A stretch of DNA of 52,148 nt from Woeseiaceae bacterium (GCA_030065915.1 JASJCQ010000021.1:1-52148); one strand, 5' to 3'. Counted from the first letter of the stretch, positions 35,808-45,849 are shown. The notes: a model not told the origin generated them from the letters alone. Translations and numbers: made by a program.

Positions 35808-36074
35808 ATGCAGACCAGAACCGCCACGAAAATCGAGTCATCTCGATCTGAAGTCGCCAACCCGGTACTGCGCAAGATCTGGCTGCCGAAGTTCCTCTAC
35901 GACTGCCTTCCCTATTTCTACCTGGTATCCGGCATCGCCGCGCTGCTGACGACGCTGTACATCAGCAACTGGTACTGGATCGTTCCACACTACTTCCTGT
36001 TCTCCGTCGCATGCGTTCACTTCGGGATCCTCGTGTTCCGTCGTCGCAGGACAAGGGAACGGGATTCCGCCTGA
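35808..36074 (+). CDS. Small membrane protein, unknown function
   Basis: The 88-residue product has an N-terminal polar part (MQTRTATKIESS), two hydrophobic segments (about 38-55 and 60-78) and an Arg-rich end (FRRRRTRERDSA). aaggga lies about 9 bp before the ATG. A CRP-like palindrome is 57 bp upstream. It is followed by another small two-helix membrane protein gene. No family was recognised. Confidence 0.6.
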   Translation: MQTRTATKIESSRSEVANPVLRKIWLPKFLYDCLPYFYLVSGIAALLTTLYISNWYWIVPHYFLFSVACVHFGILVFRRRRTRERDSA

Positions 36075-36157
36075 TCCCAAAGTGACGCTCAGCGGTTGAC
36101 CCGGAGCGCCAAGTCGGCAAGCATTGCCAACCTGGTCTGAAACGGTTTCCGCGCCGA

Positions 36158-36454
36158 ATGAGCAATACGCCGATCACAAGAACCCTCGTCAACGAACTTC
36201 TTCTGTTCGCCGGGCTGCTGTTCTTCGGATTCATCATCATGCCCGGCCTTATTTACCTGGTCGGCGGCCAGGTGTTCGGCGATTTCGACGGCGGCTATCT
36301 GCAGTTCTTCGGTCAGCTGACCAGGCGGCTCGTTGACGGCAACCTCGTCGCATGGTTCCTGGTCCTGTCGCCCTGGCTCGGGATCCAGACGATACGACTT
36401 ACCTTACTCGCACTTCGCGCAACTTCCGGCAGAGGCCGCGACGCAAAAGTGTGA
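36158..36454 (+). CDS. Small two-helix membrane protein, unknown function
   Basis: The 98-residue product has two hydrophobic segments, about 14-36 (LLLFAGLLFFGFIIMPGLIY) and 63-85, joined by a FGDFDGGYLQFF loop. The C-terminus is Arg-rich (TSGRGRDAKV). Its stop codon lies inside the second CRP-like palindrome. It probably shares a transcript with the 35808 gene. Function is unknown. Confidence 0.6.
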   Translation: MSNTPITRTLVNELLLFAGLLFFGFIIMPGLIYLVGGQVFGDFDGGYLQFFGQLTRRLVDGNLVAWFLVLSPWLGIQTIRLTLLALRATSGRGRDAKV

Positions 36455-36467
36455 CGTCGATCACACT
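36448..36467. promoter_or_regulatory. Perfect CRP/Vfr-like palindrome
   Basis: The arms agtgtga and tcacact flank cgtcga, so the TGTGA-N6-TCACA consensus is met exactly, with one extra pair on each side. It overlaps the stop of the 36158 gene and lies 115 bp before the 36582 gene. A CRP or Vfr homologue could bind here. Confidence 0.6.
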
Positions 36468-36581
36468 GCGAGACTGACTTGTTCGGTATCAAGCAGCATT
36501 AACGATGAGTTATGTTAGCCCGGTCGTTTTTAGCGATGTGGACTAACTAAACTGCGTGATAGCAGCGATCGACAGGTAGCA

Positions 36582-36974
36582 ATGCTCAAATTATTGAAAA
36601 AGTGGCTGGGCAGGACTCCCGCGCAGGAAGCGCCGGAGCCGATGGATATGCTCAGGAAGACCGGGTCACACAGCACGCTCAAGCCGAGCATTGCGCCGCC
36701 CGTCGTTAAACCCAAGCCGCCATCAAAGCCTGTCGCCAAAGCCAGGGTCGACGATGATGCCGGTATTGACAACAAGCCGATCATCGAGGAAATGGGGCCC
36801 GGTAAGAACGTGCTCGTCCGCCGACGGCCTGTCGGCGAAGACACCGGCACCCATGAGACGCTGACGATTCTCGACGACTCGGTCGCGGACGGTGAGCAGG
36901 AGTCGGGGCTCGACCCGTACAACACCGGCCAGTTCGATCGGTCCAAGTACTGGGACAAGCGCTTCCTCAAATAG
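36582..36974 (+). CDS. Small soluble protein, unknown function
   Basis: The 130-residue product has an amphipathic start (MLKLLKKWLGRT), a Pro/Lys-rich middle (APPVVKPKPPSKPVAK) and a conserved-looking end with DPYNTGQFDRSKYWDKRFLK. No signal peptide or membrane segment is seen. The gene lies downstream of the CRP-like palindrome. No family was recognised, but the ordered C-terminus argues for a real protein. Confidence 0.6.
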   Translation: MLKLLKKWLGRTPAQEAPEPMDMLRKTGSHSTLKPSIAPPVVKPKPPSKPVAKARVDDDAGIDNKPIIEEMGPGKNVLVRRRPVGEDTGTHETLTILDDSVADGEQESGLDPYNTGQFDRSKYWDKRFLK

Positions 36975-37029
36975 ACCTTTCATCCGGGCCGCTCCGTGAT
37001 ACGCTTTTCGTGCACCTACGGAGGCTGCT

Positions 37030-37578
37030 ATGACACTGCAGATAACGCTGGATCTGAACGACAACGATCTGAAGCATTTCCAGCTGATCATGAACCAGGC
37101 ACGAAGCGCGGCCGCGAGGATCGCGCCGGAAGATATTGTCGCCGGCGCCGAGAAACTGATGGCCGAGATTGGCGAGTCCGATGCGCCTGAGTTTGTGCAG
37201 GAACGCCTGGCGTCGCTGCGGGCGATGATCGACATGCTCTCCGACATAGACTGGCGCTTGCCTGACGAAGAGGCCGACCGTGTCTATAACGCCCTCACCT
37301 ACTTCGCCGAACCCGAGGATTTGATTCCGGATGAGATTCCGGGAATCGGGTTCCTCGACGATGCGATTATGATCGAACTGGTCGCCCGGGAATTGAAATA
37401 CGAGATCGAGGCCTACCAGGATTTTTGCCAGTTCAGGGAACAAAAACGACAAACAGAACATTCAGGCAGCGCCAGTCGCGACGAATGGCTGCAGGCCCGC
37501 AGGGAAGAATTGCAGTCGAAAATGCGCCACAAGCGCAAACACAAGACGGCCGCACTCGCGAAAAAGCTGTTCGGGTAA
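37030..37578 (+). CDS. DUF1232 (YkvA-like) protein
   Basis: The 182-residue product carries the DUF1232 core: YNALTYFAEPEDLIPDEIPG followed by IGFLDDAIMIELVARELKYE. The family is widespread and uncharacterised. In many members the core is a pair of membrane-apposed helices, but here it is more acidic and likely soluble. The C-terminus is Lys/Arg-rich (KMRHKRKHKTAALAKKLFG). A ggaggctgct ribosome-binding region fixes the ATG. It stands 55 bp after the 36582 gene on the same strand. Confidence 0.75.
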   Translation: MTLQITLDLNDNDLKHFQLIMNQARSAAARIAPEDIVAGAEKLMAEIGESDAPEFVQERLASLRAMIDMLSDIDWRLPDEEADRVYNALTYFAEPEDLIPDEIPGIGFLDDAIMIELVARELKYEIEAYQDFCQFREQKRQTEHSGSASRDEWLQARREELQSKMRHKRKHKTAALAKKLFG

Positions 37579-37656
37579 AGAGACCTTCCGGCAGCCTGCG
37601 CCGATTTGGCGCGGATGCCAGCCGGTCGAAGCTGACCAATAGCGAATGGCCAGGGA

Positions 37657-37941
37657 TCAGGGCCAGTAGTACCAACCGGTCGCGATCAATCCGGCAACGA
37701 GCACGATCTGGCCAATGAATCGCGCCCGGTGATTTATCAACAGAGCGTAGAAACTCAGCGCCGCTATGACGGTCATAGTAAAGAAGATAGCGAGACTCTG
37801 GCTCAGCGGCCCGAACTCAGACTCCAGCCTCGGGTATTCATCGCCAAGGACGAAGAAAACGATCAGCACCATCGCCAAACTGATTGAGATCGCAAGACAG
37901 GAACCCAGCAAAAGGCCATTGACGGCAGTTAAAGGACGCAT
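37657..37941 (-). CDS. Small three-helix membrane protein
   Basis: The 94-residue product has three hydrophobic segments (about 8-32, 46-67 and 74-91) with a short acidic loop (GDEYPRLESEFG). No family was recognised. It is convergent with the DUF1232 gene and divergent from prc, about 125 bp away. Confidence 0.6.
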   Translation of the reverse strand: MRPLTAVNGLLLGSCLAISISLAMVLIVFFVLGDEYPRLESEFGPLSQSLAIFFTMTVIAALSFYALLINHRARFIGQIVLVAGLIATGWYYWP

Positions 37942-38066
37942 CTAAAAATTTCCGTTTCGGTCTATTTATTTGAATTAATTAGCAATTCTCGCATTTGTGC
38001 CCTTGATTGAGGGCCTGCGTGCATCTAGCCTAGCCAGAAGCAGTCGGAGACTGCATTTTACGAAAG

Positions 38067-40202
38067 ATGATGGAGAGAATCTTGATTAAACCTGCAGCGT
38101 TCAGAGCCTTACGGACCGCCGTGCTCGCACTGTCCTTTTCCGCGGCATCGGTTTTTGCAGCAACGTCGATCGCAGTCGTCGAGGAGCTGAGCCCGGAAGA
38201 ACGTCACGAGGAAGTGGCGTCGCTCGTTACACAGTTTATCCAGAAATCTCACTATCTCCATATCTCGGTGAACGACGAGCTGTCATCCAAGGTGATGGAC
38301 AAGTACCTGGAGTCGCTCGATGGCAATCGCATGTACCTGCTCAGCAGCGATATCGCCTACTTCGAACAGTACCGCGACCAGTTTGACGACCTGGTCAAAA
38401 GCAAACCGCTGACACCCGTTTTCGACATTTTCCAGGTGTACCAGACTCGTGTCCGCGACCGGCTCGATTACGCGCTGGCCCTGCTCGAGACTGAGCCGGA
38501 CTACACCGTCGACGAGAGCTATCGCTTCGACCGTTCCGAGGCGCCTTGGGCCAGTTCCGAGGCAGAGATGGACGAAATCTGGCGCATGCGAGTCAAGAAC
38601 GATGCCCTGCGCCTGGCCCTGGCCGAGAAAGAATGGGAAGGCGAGGACGGCATCAAATACCTGCTGACCAAGCGTTACAAGCGCTTCAGGAAGAACGTCG
38701 AGCAAGTCAATTCTGACGACGTGTTCGAGACCTTCATGCAAGCGTTCGCGCATACCCTGGACCCGCATTCCAGCTACCTGTCGCCGCGGAATTCCGAGGA
38801 ATACCGGATCCAGATGAGCCTGTCGTATTTCGGCATCGGCGCGTCGCTGCAGAGCGACGAAGACTACGTTCAGATCATCAATATTATCCCGGGCGGTCCC
38901 GCCGCCATTGACGGGAAGCTGAAGCCGAACGACCGGATCACCGGTGTTGCCCAGGGCAGTGATGGCGATATGGTCGACGTTGTTGGCTGGCGCCTCGACG
39001 ACGTGGTCGACCTGATTCGCGGACCGGCCAACACGGTAGTTCGCCTGCAGATTATTCCTGCCGGCGCCCTGCCCGGCAGCGGCGAGAAGATCCTGTCTTT
39101 GACGCGCGACCAGGTCAAACTCGAAGAGAGAGCAGCCAAGAGTGAGATTATCAACGTGCCGCGAGACGGGCGCGACTGGAAGATCGGCGTCATCGAGGTC
39201 CCGAGCTTCTACCGCGACTACCGCGCTCTCAGCAAGGGCGACAAGAATTTCACGAGCACGACCCGCGACGTCAAACGCCTGATAGAAGAGCTCGAGGAGT
39301 CCGGCATTGACGGATTGGTCCTCGACCTGCGCAATAACGGCGGCGGCCACCTGACCGAGGCCACGGCACTTTCCGGGCTGTTTATCGATAATGGCCCGGT
39401 TGTGCAGCTCCGCAACTCCAATGGCCGCATCAGTCGACTGGACGATCCTGATCCCGTGGCTCGCGTTTCTTACAACGGCCCCCTTACCGTGCTGGTCAAT
39501 CGATTCAGTGCATCGGCATCGGAGATTTTCGCTGCGGCGATACAGGATTACGAACGAGGCGTCGTCGTAGGGCAGCAGACCTTCGGCAAGGGGACGGTCC
39601 AGAACCTGTATTCGCTCGACCAGTATCTCGCGCCGGAGGGCGACAAGGGTCACGGGCAACTGACGCTGACGATCGGCAAGTACTACCGCGTGACGGGCAA
39701 GACGACGCAACACCAGGGCGTTGAGCCCGACATCGAGCTGCCGTCCGCCATCGATGCTGACATTGTCGGTGAGAGCGTACGCGACAGCGCCCTGCCGCCT
39801 GACACAATCCAGACCACACGATTCAAGCGAGGTACGCCGCTGGACACGACGATAGCGTCACTGACGGCGAACTACACAGAGCGCTCCAAAAGCGACCCGA
39901 ACTTCCGCTACCTCGTTGACGGCATTCGCGAAGTCGAGGAAGCCCGCGCCAGGACGACAATTTCCCTGAACATCGACACACGCATCGCGGAACGCGAGGC
40001 TGAGTCGCAGCGTGCGCTAGAGCGCGAGAATGAGCGCCGGGCTGCGCTGCAGCTTGAGCCGCTGGAAAGCCTCGAGGACCTCGGTGACGACGACCTGCCG
40101 GACATCCTGCTCGAGGAGGCTGCCAATATCTCGACTGACCTCGCGGAGATGCGCCAGTCGGCACCGCAGCCGGAACAGACCGCCAGGGTACAGAATCCCT
40201 GA
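38067..40202 (+). CDS. prc: Tail-specific protease Prc (Tsp)
   Basis: The 711-residue S41 protease degrades periplasmic proteins and trims wall-enzyme regulators such as penicillin-binding proteins and hydrolase adaptors. It has a signal peptide (VLALSFSAASVFAATS), the MDKYLESLDGNRMYLL N-terminal region, a PDZ domain (GIGASLQSDEDYVQIINIIPGG), and the Ser-Lys dyad, Ser483 in RFSASASEIF and Lys508 in FGKGTVQ. The C-terminal DUF3340 region is helical and charged. Length matches the E. coli protein. The ATG at 38067 is followed by a second ATG; either could serve. Confidence 0.95.
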   Translation: MMERILIKPAAFRALRTAVLALSFSAASVFAATSIAVVEELSPEERHEEVASLVTQFIQKSHYLHISVNDELSSKVMDKYLESLDGNRMYLLSSDIAYFEQYRDQFDDLVKSKPLTPVFDIFQVYQTRVRDRLDYALALLETEPDYTVDESYRFDRSEAPWASSEAEMDEIWRMRVKNDALRLALAEKEWEGEDGIKYLLTKRYKRFRKNVEQVNSDDVFETFMQAFAHTLDPHSSYLSPRNSEEYRIQMSLSYFGIGASLQSDEDYVQIINIIPGGPAAIDGKLKPNDRITGVAQGSDGDMVDVVGWRLDDVVDLIRGPANTVVRLQIIPAGALPGSGEKILSLTRDQVKLEERAAKSEIINVPRDGRDWKIGVIEVPSFYRDYRALSKGDKNFTSTTRDVKRLIEELEESGIDGLVLDLRNNGGGHLTEATALSGLFIDNGPVVQLRNSNGRISRLDDPDPVARVSYNGPLTVLVNRFSASASEIFAAAIQDYERGVVVGQQTFGKGTVQNLYSLDQYLAPEGDKGHGQLTLTIGKYYRVTGKTTQHQGVEPDIELPSAIDADIVGESVRDSALPPDTIQTTRFKRGTPLDTTIASLTANYTERSKSDPNFRYLVDGIREVEEARARTTISLNIDTRIAEREAESQRALERENERRAALQLEPLESLEDLGDDDLPDILLEEAANISTDLAEMRQSAPQPEQTARVQNP

Positions 40203-40309
40203 TCCGGCCCATGTAACGGGAACCACCCTGCCTGGCGCCATGGGCGGGACAGCCATACCGGCGCTCGCACGCGGGCACCGCGGTATTTAGCCAGTCCGGA
40301 AAATTCAGC

Positions 40310-40337
40310 TTGCGGGACGACTGGCCGCTGTTATACT
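40310..40337 (+). promoter_or_regulatory. Sigma-70-type promoter of the 40373 gene
   Basis: TTGCGG (40310-40315) and TATACT (40332-40337) are separated by 16 bp, close to consensus. The -10 lies in an inverted repeat, gttat/ataac (40330-40346), which could be an operator. The start codon is 35 bp downstream. Confidence 0.55.
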
Positions 40338-40372
40338 CGGGCATAACAGTATCCCGAGGTTTCGTATCTCGC

Positions 40373-40843
40373 ATGCAGTCAACGCCATCCGTATCGAAGC
40401 GCCCCCTGCTCGTTCTGGTCGCCCTCCTGGGCTGCCAGCTGGATGCAGTCGCCGCTACCGGCGTGTCCGCCTGCGACAACGATATCCAGACCGCTGCTGC
40501 GTCCGAACTCAAGTTGGTCGATTACAGTGACAAACGCACAACGTCTGCGTCTTCAGAGCTTCTCAAAGAGCCGCCAGCGATCGAATCCAGCGCCCTGCCA
40601 CTCACTTCCCGCAGGGATACGACGGTGCTCAGGGACGATCACGTGAAGTCTGACCTGCAGCTGCCGGTCGAGAAACCGATGGACGTTGATCCGGACGCCG
40701 CTGCGATACTGCTGGAGCGTCGCCACTCGCGCCTGCGCAAGACATCAGATGATGAAGCTTCCGAGATGAATACCCGGCTGCCGGGCATGGATGAAAACGA
40801 GATGCTTCAATTCCGCCAGCAGATGTATCGAACCGACATCTAG
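40373..40843 (+). CDS. Small secreted protein, unknown function
   Basis: The 156-residue product has a signal peptide (LLVLVALLGCQLDAVAA) and a largely polar, Ser/Asp-rich mature part. The segment DPDAAAILLERRHSRLRK is helical. No enzyme motif is visible. The start is the ATG at 40373; a longer frame from 40310 runs through the promoter and is unlikely. It overlaps the convergent coiled-coil gene by 4 bp. Confidence 0.6.
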   Translation: MQSTPSVSKRPLLVLVALLGCQLDAVAATGVSACDNDIQTAAASELKLVDYSDKRTTSASSELLKEPPAIESSALPLTSRRDTTVLRDDHVKSDLQLPVEKPMDVDPDAAAILLERRHSRLRKTSDDEASEMNTRLPGMDENEMLQFRQQMYRTDI

Positions 40844-41871
40844 CGGCAGAAAACCTTCGTCAGATCCCAGTAGTCCTCGCCGAGCAGATCGGCATTCCTC
40901 TCGCTTACAGCGCCTCCGTCGTTGATGCAGATCAGCGTTCCGACGGAACCGGCTGACGGAACGACGTCGTCGTCATGCATGAACATCGCTCGTTCCGTCA
41001 GAAGCTTGGCTCGCTTCTGAAGTGCAGTGGCATGGTCGGTGACACCGTCAATCGCGTCCCAGCGCGACTCCACTTCCTCGAGCAGACGCTGGCAGTCTTC
41101 GCGGTTCCCATACCTGATCGTACCGGCGCTCTTGTCACCCGCTTCCTTGACCAGCGACGCGATGTTGTCGTCACCGAACTGTATGTACAGCTGCTGGGCG
41201 AAAGACAGGATCATGAAATTGATCGATCGCTTGGCCGCTTGATCCAGTCCCTGCAGCTCGGGCGCCGCCGAGTTGTCTAACTCCTCGAGCGCGTTCTTCA
41301 GCTCCAACTCCTTCTGGTGCAGCAGGGATTTCGCGTGCTCGAGGCGAGCAATCTCCTTCTTGAAGGCCCGGCGTTTGAAGATCCTGATGTAGATCGGGTG
41401 TTCGCCGTAATCGGACTCAGCCTCGGCGATACGCTGGTCGGAAACCTGGATCGCCTGGGCCGCCATCGTCAGCTCTTTCTCGACACTGGACGCCTGATCT
41501 GATCGACGGGCACTCCAACGGTCGAGTATCGCCTGATTCTTGCGGGTTTCCTGTCGCCGTTTGATTTGTTCGGCAAAACTCGCCACGCGAGCACGACAAC
41601 GATCGTTCAGCGCGCGCAGCTGGTAGTGGACGGCAACCGGATAGACCCATTCCGGGTCGAGCAACAGTTCCTCGATCTGGGAGAGCTTCTGCTCCAGTCG
41701 CGCGACAGAACCGTCACGCTCATGGACCAGCTTGTTCAGGGCGTGCTTCTCGGCCTTCGCCTCGGAAAAGGCCTTCTTGAGCTCTACGCGACTCCGGTAC
41801 AGGTTCAGCAGCTTCTCGCTGTCCTGCGGATCCGTCTTGCCGGAATTCAATAGTGCAACTCGACCAGTCAC
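40840..41871 (-). CDS. Coiled-coil protein, unknown function
   Basis: The 343-residue product is soluble and mainly helical, with coiled coils at about 15-75 and 115-205 (KEIARLEHAKSLLHQKELEL). The C-terminal part has a distinct GTIRYGNREDCQRLLEEV segment and ends VGTLICINDGGAVSERN. No signal peptide or membrane segment is seen. It is not a family I recognise, but the globular C-terminus suggests a conserved protein. Confidence 0.65.
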   Translation of the reverse strand: MTGRVALLNSGKTDPQDSEKLLNLYRSRVELKKAFSEAKAEKHALNKLVHERDGSVARLEQKLSQIEELLLDPEWVYPVAVHYQLRALNDRCRARVASFAEQIKRRQETRKNQAILDRWSARRSDQASSVEKELTMAAQAIQVSDQRIAEAESDYGEHPIYIRIFKRRAFKKEIARLEHAKSLLHQKELELKNALEELDNSAAPELQGLDQAAKRSINFMILSFAQQLYIQFGDDNIASLVKEAGDKSAGTIRYGNREDCQRLLEEVESRWDAIDGVTDHATALQKRAKLLTERAMFMHDDDVVPSAGSVGTLICINDGGAVSERNADLLGEDYWDLTKVFCR

Positions 41872-42033
41872 CGATCACTCACTTTACATAACGCGAATTA
41901 CTTTCGCTCTCACGCAGTAAGTCTGTCACTAAGTTATGTCTGAATCGCCGATCGAGTCGACAGTTTCGACACGCGCTGGATAGACGGGAAACCGCTGAAT
42001 TCTTTGAAGAAAAGTACCGGCTGTAAAACCAGT

Positions 42034-42492
42034 CTACTTTTCGAGGACGAGGTGGCCCTGCTCTGTCAGGTAATCAAGCCACTTGTTCAGGATGATGTTC
42101 CGCTGCCAGCGCACATCGAGTTCTTCCTTATGTGCCTGCATCAAGCGCCTCAGGGCGGCGTGGCGATGGTCTTCATCACCGATGCTCATTGCCTCGGCGA
42201 GTTGACCGTCGAGATACACGCGGACTTTGACATCGGGGTCAGCGAGCACCCCGTCGTCTGAATCGAACTGGTATGTCAGCGCCAGCGTCACCGTGTATCG
42301 ACAGCGCTCGATGATCTCGACATACAGGTCGCAATCACCGGCGACGCGAGATCGATAACAACCGTCCAACCGGTCTATTTCCGGAATGAGCCGCAACAGG
42401 CGCAAGTAGTTGCTTTCATAGACAGACATCAGGCCGACAAAGCTGTTCGGCTTTACGATCGTCTGCGGAACGAGATGAGAATCAAGCAACAT
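42034..42492 (-). CDS. yqiB: DUF1249 protein (YqiB)
   Basis: The 152-residue product matches E. coli YqiB and the DUF1249 family: YESNYLRLLRLIPEID near the start, CRYTVTLALTYQF, VRVYLDGQLAEAMSI and the C-terminal NKWLDYLTEQGHLVLE. Function is unknown; YqiB in E. coli sits near the cyclic-AMP phosphodiesterase gene cpdA, which is not seen here. It follows ppsR on the same strand, 78 bp away. Confidence 0.85.
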   Translation of the reverse strand: MLLDSHLVPQTIVKPNSFVGLMSVYESNYLRLLRLIPEIDRLDGCYRSRVAGDCDLYVEIIERCRYTVTLALTYQFDSDDGVLADPDVKVRVYLDGQLAEAMSIGDEDHRHAALRRLMQAHKEELDVRWQRNIILNKWLDYLTEQGHLVLEK

Positions 42493-42516
42493 TTGCCGAA
42501 TATAGCACAGGAACTT

Positions 42517-42534
42517 TGACGCGAAAGCGCGTCA
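42517..42534. other. Short perfect hairpin between ppsR and yqiB
   Basis: tgacgcg (42517-42523) pairs with cgcgtca (42528-42534) around aaag. It may end the ppsR transcript or reduce yqiB readthrough, but no T-run follows. Confidence 0.35.
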
Positions 42535-42570
42535 GCTGAGAAAGCAAATTTGCGTCACAAAAGCGTAAAT

Positions 42571-43395
42571 TCAATTTCGTACGCGACGCTCTACGCCTGT
42601 ATGATCGAGAATTCTGCTCGCGATTTCTTCGATAGAAAACTTGGTCGTGTCGACACTCGGGATCTTGTAACGATCGAAGATTCTCTTCGCCTCCCGAAGC
42701 TCATATCGCACCTGTTGCGAACTCGCATACTTGCCCACACTACGACGCTCCTTGCGTATTTCGCGTAACCGTTCGGGTGCGATCGTCAAGCCAAACAACT
42801 TGTGTCGCTGCTCGAGGATGACAGGTGGCAGGTTGCCGGATTCAAGCTCGTCATCGGTCAGCGGAAAGTTCGCCGCATAGATGCCATAGTGGAGCGCGAG
42901 ATACAGGCAGGTCGGCGTTTTTCCCGACCTCGAGACGCCCAGCAGAATCACGTCGGCACGATCATAATTGCGAATCCGGCCGCCGTCGTCGTTCGCCATG
43001 GCAAAATTCGTGGCCTCGATACGATTCATGTAGGCCTCGATGTCGCGCATTCGGTGTGCTTTGCCTGGTTTTGGCGACGACGTCAGTTTCAGTTCTTTCT
43101 CCAACGGCTCCACAAACGCGTCGAAAATGTCCAGATGGAGCCCATCCGAGCCCCGGATGATTGACCGGATAGAACTGCGAACGATGGTTGAGAAAACGAT
43201 TGGACGTGCACCACTTTTTTCGCCGGCATGATTTATACGAGACACCACCTGCTCTGCCTTGTCTTCGGAATCTATAAATGGCAGAGTAATTTTATTGAAA
43301 TCTTCACCCTTAAACTGCGTCAGCAGGCTGTGACCAAGCGTCTCCGCCGTTACGCCCGATTGGTCGGATAAGAAGAAAACGGTGCGATCACTCAT
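42571..43395 (-). CDS. ppsR: PEP synthase regulatory protein PpsR (YdiA family)
   Basis: The 274-residue bifunctional enzyme phosphorylates (ADP-dependent) and dephosphorylates a threonine of PEP synthase, switching it off and on. The N-terminus is VFFLSDQSGVTAETLGHSLL, and the P-loop GVSRSGKT is at 153-160. The C-terminal pattern QVRYELREAKRIFDRYKIP ends in STKFSIEE-like sequence with the family's DTTKFSIEEIA block. It is divergent from ppsA with 90 bp between starts, the usual pairing in gammaproteobacteria. A shared regulatory region is likely. Confidence 0.95.
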   Translation of the reverse strand: MSDRTVFFLSDQSGVTAETLGHSLLTQFKGEDFNKITLPFIDSEDKAEQVVSRINHAGEKSGARPIVFSTIVRSSIRSIIRGSDGLHLDIFDAFVEPLEKELKLTSSPKPGKAHRMRDIEAYMNRIEATNFAMANDDGGRIRNYDRADVILLGVSRSGKTPTCLYLALHYGIYAANFPLTDDELESGNLPPVILEQRHKLFGLTIAPERLREIRKERRSVGKYASSQQVRYELREAKRIFDRYKIPSVDTTKFSIEEIASRILDHTGVERRVRN

Positions 43396-43485
43396 ACAGG
43401 TTTCCCCACGCGGCCCCGCCGCAAACCTCGCTCAATGTCTGCATGATAGTCCATGCAGGACTTCTGAACACAAGGGAGTTCCACT

Positions 43486-45849
43486 GTGACTCGATACGTA
43501 AAACGGCTCTCCGAGCTGGGCATGCACGACGTTGAGCTCGTCGGCGGCAAAAACTCGTCGCTCGGCGAGATGATCAGCAACCTTAACGAGCTGGGAGTCA
43601 CCGTCCCGGGCGGCTTCGCAACGACGGCCGAAGCGTATCGAGACTTCCTCGCGCAAGACGGTCTGGCAGACAAGATCAACGCAGTACTTGATGACCTGGA
43701 CGTCGACAATATCGACGACCTCAGGAAAGCGGGCAGCCAGATCCGATCATGGATTATCGACACCAAGCTTCCTGACGAACTGATGGGCGACATCAAGACC
43801 GCGTTCGAGGAGATGTCGGGCGGCGCGGACATCGCCGTCGCGGTTCGATCCTCAGCGACGGCAGAGGATCTGCCGGACGCGTCTTTCGCCGGGCAGCAGG
43901 AGACATTCCTCAACGTTCGAGGCCTCGACAAGGTCATCCAGGCACTGCACGAGGTATTCGCGTCGTTGTTCAACGATCGCGCGATCGCCTACCGCGTCCA
44001 CCAGGGCTTCGATCATGCCCAGGTCGCGCTATCGGCCGGCGTACAGCTCATGGTGCGTAGTGACATCGGGTCCTCCGGCGTCATGTTTACGCTGGACACC
44101 GAGTCAGGTTTCCGCGACGCCGTCTTTATCACGTCATCTTACGGGCTCGGGGAGACGGTCGTCCAAGGTGCCGTCAATCCCGACGAATTCTACGTCTACA
44201 AGCCTGCGCTGGAGAACGGACACCACCCGATCCTGAGGAAGAACCTCGGCGGCAAGGCGATCAAGATGATCTACAATGACGACAAGTCGGCCGGTAAGAC
44301 TGTCGACACCGTAGACGTCGATGAAGCCGACAGCATGAAGTTCTCGATCACCGACGACGACGTGATCGAACTCGCTCGTATGGCTGTCACCATCGAGAAG
44401 CACTACGAACGACCGATGGACATCGAGTGGGGCAAGGACGGTAACGACGGGAAGCTCTACATCCTCCAGGCACGACCGGAGACGGTGCAGAGCCGGTCGG
44501 GCCGAAGCATCCAGCGCTTTACGCTCAAGTCCCGATCAGACGTCATCAGCTCCGGCCGCAGCATCGGCCAGAAGATCGGCCGAGGCAAAGCTCGAGTCAT
44601 CAACGACGTGTCGGAAATGAACAGGGTGCAGGCCGGTGACGTCCTGGTCTCGGATATGACCGACCCGGATTGGGAGCCGGTCATGAAGCGTGCCGCCGCA
44701 ATCGTTACCAACCGAGGTGGCCGCACCTGTCACGCCGCCATCATCGCCCGCGAACTCGGCATCCCCGCTGTCGTCGGCTGCGGCAATGCCACAGAGGCAA
44801 TAACCGACGGAACCGAAGTCACCGTCAGTTGTGCGGAAGGTGACGAAGGTTTCATCTATGCAGGACTGCTCGACTTTGATGAGACTCAGATAGAACTCGA
44901 TGGGCTGCCGGAGCTGCCCGTGAAGATCATGATGAACGTCGGTAATCCCGATCGCGCCTTCGATTTCGCGAGCATTCCGAACCGGGGCGTGGGCCTCGCT
45001 CGGCTCGAATTCATCATTAACCGGATGATCGGCGTGCACCCGCAGGCGCTCCTCGAATACGACAAGCAGCAGCCGGACGTCAAGCAGGCTATCGACGAAC
45101 AGATGGCCGGCTATGCCGAACCCGTGTCGTTCTTCGTCGAAAAACTGGCCGAGGGTGTCGCCAGCATTGCTGCCGCGTTCGCGCCCGAGCCGGTCATAGT
45201 TCGCATGTCCGATTTCAAGTCGAACGAGTACGCGAACCTGATCGGTGGCGACCGCTACGAACCCGACGAAGAGAACCCGATGCTGGGCTTCCGTGGCGCG
45301 GCCCGCTACGTGTCCGATGATTTCCGCCCCTGCTTCGATCTTGAGTGCGCCGCGATCAAGAGGGTCCGCAATGATATGGGACTGAAAAACGTCCAGGTCA
45401 TGATTCCGTTCGTCCGGACAGTAGAACAAGGCAAGGATGTCATCGACATCCTGGAGACCAACGGCCTGAAACGTGGAGAAGACGACCTTAAGGTCGTCAT
45501 GATGTCCGAGCTGCCGACCAACGCCCTGCTGGCCGACCAGTACCTTGACCACTTCGACGGCATGTCCATCGGCTCCAATGATATGACGCAGCTCGCCCTC
45601 GGACTCGACAGGGACTCCGCCTTGATCGCCGACATCTTCGACGAACGCGACGACGCCGTGAAAGCACTGCTGAAACTGACCATCGATGCCTGCAAGGCTC
45701 GAGGCAAGTACGTCGGCATCTGCGGCCAGGGCCCGTCAGACCATCCGGACCTGGCCCGCTGGCTGCTTGATCAGGGTATCGAAAGCATGTCGTTGAATCC
45801 CGATACCGTCGTCCAGACGTGGCTGTTCCTGGCCGGTGAGTCTGTCTAG
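43486..45849 (+). CDS. ppsA: Phosphoenolpyruvate synthase
   Basis: The 787-residue enzyme makes PEP from pyruvate and ATP in gluconeogenesis. The N-terminal ATP-grasp domain has [11 protein letters not shown] and [20 protein letters not shown]. The phosphate-carrying His416 is in [14 protein letters not shown], and the PEP-binding barrel shows [20 protein letters not shown] and the terminal [12 protein letters not shown]. It starts at GTG, with aagggag 9 bp upstream. In combination with PpsR and the pyruvate:ferredoxin oxidoreductase, this marks an active pyruvate node. The 3' end is followed by the hairpin element. Confidence 0.97.
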   Translation: MTRYVKRLSELGMHDVELVGGKNSSLGEMISNLNELGVTVPGGFATTAEAYRDFLAQDGLADKINAVLDDLDVDNIDDLRKAGSQIRSWIIDTKLPDELMGDIKTAFEEMSGGADIAVAVRSSATAEDLPDASFAGQQETFLNVRGLDKVIQALHEVFASLFNDRAIAYRVHQGFDHAQVALSAGVQLMVRSDIGSSGVMFTLDTESGFRDAVFITSSYGLGETVVQGAVNPDEFYVYKPALENGHHPILRKNLGGKAIKMIYNDDKSAGKTVDTVDVDEADSMKFSITDDDVIELARMAVTIEKHYERPMDIEWGKDGNDGKLYILQARPETVQSRSGRSIQRFTLKSRSDVISSGRSIGQKIGRGKARVINDVSEMNRVQAGDVLVSDMTDPDWEPVMKRAAAIVTNRGGRTCHAAIIARELGIPAVVGCGNATEAITDGTEVTVSCAEGDEGFIYAGLLDFDETQIELDGLPELPVKIMMNVGNPDRAFDFASIPNRGVGLARLEFIINRMIGVHPQALLEYDKQQPDVKQAIDEQMAGYAEPVSFFVEKLAEGVASIAAAFAPEPVIVRMSDFKSNEYANLIGGDRYEPDEENPMLGFRGAARYVSDDFRPCFDLECAAIKRVRNDMGLKNVQVMIPFVRTVEQGKDVIDILETNGLKRGEDDLKVVMMSELPTNALLADQYLDHFDGMSIGSNDMTQLALGLDRDSALIADIFDERDDAVKALLKLTIDACKARGKYVGICGQGPSDHPDLARWLLDQGIESMSLNPDTVVQTWLFLAGESV

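Noticed and set aside
38283..39713. A 476-codon open frame on the minus strand inside prc
   Set aside because: It is fully antisense to a well-supported protease gene. Long open antisense frames are expected with this GC content and codon use, and the product resembles nothing.
44536..45552. A 338-codon minus-strand frame inside ppsA
   Set aside because: It is an antisense shadow of ppsA, with no independent signal.
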